Positions 5,846 through 7,560 of a DNA stretch of 7,560 nucleotides are shown one piece after another. The first letter of the stretch is position 1. Each line of letters starts with the position of its first letter. A program made the position numbers and the translations under genes. The notes under the pieces are model-generated. The model ran no database searches and was not told the origin of the DNA. It was given only the letters and a program-made list of their open reading frames with translations. This DNA is from JBPCOB01 sp051000715. Its GTDB lineage: Bacteria; Actinomycetota; Actinomycetes; JALYNC01. The stretch covers positions 1-7,560 of the forward strand of contig JBPCOB010000270.1 of the NCBI GenBank assembly GCA_051000715.1, written 5' to 3'.

Positions 5846-7560
5846 GTGGCAGACCACCTGATCGAGCCGCACGGCGGCGAGTTGCTCTCGCTGCTCGCGG
5901 AGTCCGAGCGCGGGCAGGAGTTGACCAAGCAGTCCACCGACTGGCCGTCATGGGACCTCACCGCCCGCCAGATCTGTGACCTCGAGCTGCTGATGTCGGG
6001 TGGGTTCTCGCCGCTCCGCGGCTTCCTCGGCAGTAGCGACCACGCAGCGGTTTGCGAGTCGATGCGCCTGGCCAACGGCACCCTGTGGCCGATCCCGGTC
6101 ACCCTGGACGTGACCGAGGACTTCGCCGCCAAGCTCGAGCCCCAGATGAGCGTTGCACTGCGCGACGCGGAGGGAGTGATGCTCGCCGTCCTCCATGTCG
6201 AGGAGCTCTACCGCCCCGACCTCCAGGCCGAGGCACAGGCGGTGTTCGGCAGCACCGACGTCACCCACCCCGGCGTCGCCCAGCTGGTGCAGCGGACGAA
6301 TCCGGTCTATGTCGGCGGCCGGGTCGAGGGCCTCCAGCTCCCGCTGCACTACGACTACCGCGACCTGCGGCACACGCCGGCCGAGCTGCGAGCCGAGTTC
6401 GCCAGCAAGGGCTGGCGGAAGGTCGTCGCATTCCAGACCCGCAACCCGCTGCACCGTGCCCACCAGGAGCTCACCTTGCGGGCGGCCAAGGAGGTGGAGG
6501 CCAACCTGCTCATCCACCCGGTTGTCGGCATGACCAAGCCCGGGGACGTCGACCACTACACCAGGGTGCGCTGCTATCAGGCGATCATGCCTGGCTACCC
6601 GCACGGCACCGCGATGCTCTCGTTGCTTCCGCTGGCGATGCGGATGGGCGGCCCGCGCGAAGCGGTCTGGCACGCGATCATTCGAAAGAACCACGGCGTG
6701 AGCCACTTCATCGTCGGCCGTGACCACGCGGGCCCGGGCAAGGACTCCGCCGGCAACGACTTCTACGGCCCGTACGACGCCCAGCAGGTACTGCGTGAGC
6801 ACGAGGACGAGCTGGGCGTGGCGATGGTGCCGTTCCAGATGATGGTCTACGTCGAGGACCGCGACGCCTACATGCCCGTGGACGAGGTTCCTGAGGGGGC
6901 GCGAACCCTGAACATCTCGGGCACCGAGCAGCGTCGCCGGCTGTCGGAGGGGCGTGATCTGCCGGAGTGGTTCACCCCGCCGGCGGTCGCCGCCGAGCTA
7001 CGACGCAGCTACCTGCCGCGGGCCAGGCAGGGATTCACGGTCTTCTTCAGCGGACTGTCCGGCTCGGGCAAGTCCACAATCGCCAACGTCCTGCTCGTCA
7101 AGCTGCTCGAGATGGGCGGCCGACCGGTCACCCTGCTCGACGGCGATCTGGTACGCAAGAACCTGTCCTCGGAGCTTGGTTTCTCCAAGGAGCACCGCGA
7201 CATCAACATCCGCCGGATCGGCTACGTCGCGTCGGAGATCACCAAGAACGGCGGCATCGCGATCTGCGCGCCGATCGCACCGTATGACGCCACCCGCAAG
7301 GACGTCCGGGCGATGGTGGAGCCCGGCGGGGGCTTCCTTCTGGTGCACGTGGCCACCCCGATCGAGGTCTGCGAGCAAAGAGACCGCAAGGGGCTCTACG
7401 CCAAGGCCCGGGCCGGCATCTTGAAGGAGTTCACCGGTATCTCCGACCCGTACGAGGAGCCGGCCGACGCGGACGTGACCATCGACACCGGCGATCTCAG
7501 CGCCGAAGAGGCCGCCCAGGAGGTCATCCTGCACCTGGAGCACGAGGGCTACATCGGGGC
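5846..7560 (+). CDS. sat-cysC: Bifunctional sulfate adenylyltransferase / adenylylsulfate kinase (PAPS synthetase), 3' end outside window
   Basis: This cytoplasmic enzyme makes APS from sulfate and ATP, then phosphorylates it to PAPS, the donor for sulfate reduction or sulfotransferases. 571 codons are visible and no stop is reached. Residues 1-160 are the PUA-like N-terminal domain (opening ADHLIEPHGG). Residues 165-385 are the homo-oligomeric ATP sulfurylase domain, with QTRNPLHRAH (197-206) and GRDHAGPG (291-298). Residues 395-571 are APS kinase, with P-loop GLSGSGKST (403-411), DGD (432-434), GFSKEHRDINIRR and KGLYAKARAG (515-524). All key motifs are intact in both halves, so both activities are expected. 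The ISPY/ISPH serine position of APS kinases reads IAPY (477-480). The domain order, sulfurylase then kinase, is as in Aquifex and fungal enzymes and opposite to animal PAPS synthases. It differs from the CysD/CysN system common in actinomycetes. The visible end is probably near the true C terminus. Confidence 0.95.
   Translation, partial: MADHLIEPHGGELLSLLAESERGQELTKQSTDWPSWDLTARQICDLELLMSGGFSPLRGFLGSSDHAAVCESMRLANGTLWPIPVTLDVTEDFAAKLEPQMSVALRDAEGVMLAVLHVEELYRPDLQAEAQAVFGSTDVTHPGVAQLVQRTNPVYVGGRVEGLQLPLHYDYRDLRHTPAELRAEFASKGWRKVVAFQTRNPLHRAHQELTLRAAKEVEANLLIHPVVGMTKPGDVDHYTRVRCYQAIMPGYPHGTAMLSLLPLAMRMGGPREAVWHAIIRKNHGVSHFIVGRDHAGPGKDSAGNDFYGPYDAQQVLREHEDELGVAMVPFQMMVYVEDRDAYMPVDEVPEGARTLNISGTEQRRRLSEGRDLPEWFTPPAVAAELRRSYLPRARQGFTVFFSGLSGSGKSTIANVLLVKLLEMGGRPVTLLDGDLVRKNLSSELGFSKEHRDINIRRIGYVASEITKNGGIAICAPIAPYDATRKDVRAMVEPGGGFLLVHVATPIEVCEQRDRKGLYAKARAGILKEFTGISDPYEEPADADVTIDTGDLSAEEAAQEVILHLEHEGYIG

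Noticed and set aside
5530..5979. Possible leader peptide or small gene upstream of sat-cysC in the plus frame
   Set aside because: The frame reads through into sat-cysC out of frame, lacks a ribosome site and has no cysteine-rich end of the kind seen in actinobacterial sulfur-gene leader peptides.

Overview
The window is a GC-rich, densely packed chromosomal segment with strong G/C at third codon positions, frequent GTG starts and 4-bp gene overlaps. This points to a high-GC actinomycete. The cysQ and metH sequences resemble the mycobacterial type, but I cannot fix the genus.

Layout: (1) Positions 1-1842, plus strand, hold a compact run of three genes. They are the 3' end of cobalamin-dependent methionine synthase (metH), a HAD-superfamily phosphatase whose GTG start overlaps the metH stop, and cysQ, a 3'(2'),5'-bisphosphate nucleotidase, 10 bp further on. 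(2) Positions 1853-5457, minus strand, hold two surface-polysaccharide genes. The upstream one is a polyprenyl-phosphate sugar-phosphate transferase (initiating enzyme). The downstream one, after 248 bp, is a Wzx-type oligosaccharide flippase. The flippase converges on cysQ with only 10 bp between the stop codons. (3) Positions 5458-5845 form a 388-bp divergent intergenic region with no convincing gene. (4) From 5846 to the window edge, plus strand, lies a bifunctional ATP sulfurylase/APS kinase (Sat-CysC), cut off close to its C terminus.

How they may work together: Sat-CysC makes PAPS from sulfate and ATP, and CysQ removes PAP, the by-product of PAPS use. The two genes flank a sugar-phosphate transferase and a flippase, which start and export a lipid-linked glycan. 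This suggests that some PAPS made here could feed a sulfotransferase acting on an exported polysaccharide. That is inference: no sulfotransferase is visible in the window, and the same two sulfur enzymes also serve ordinary cysteine and methionine synthesis, which the neighbouring metH fits. Every protein belongs to a known family. No mobile element, CRISPR array, tRNA or rRNA was seen.
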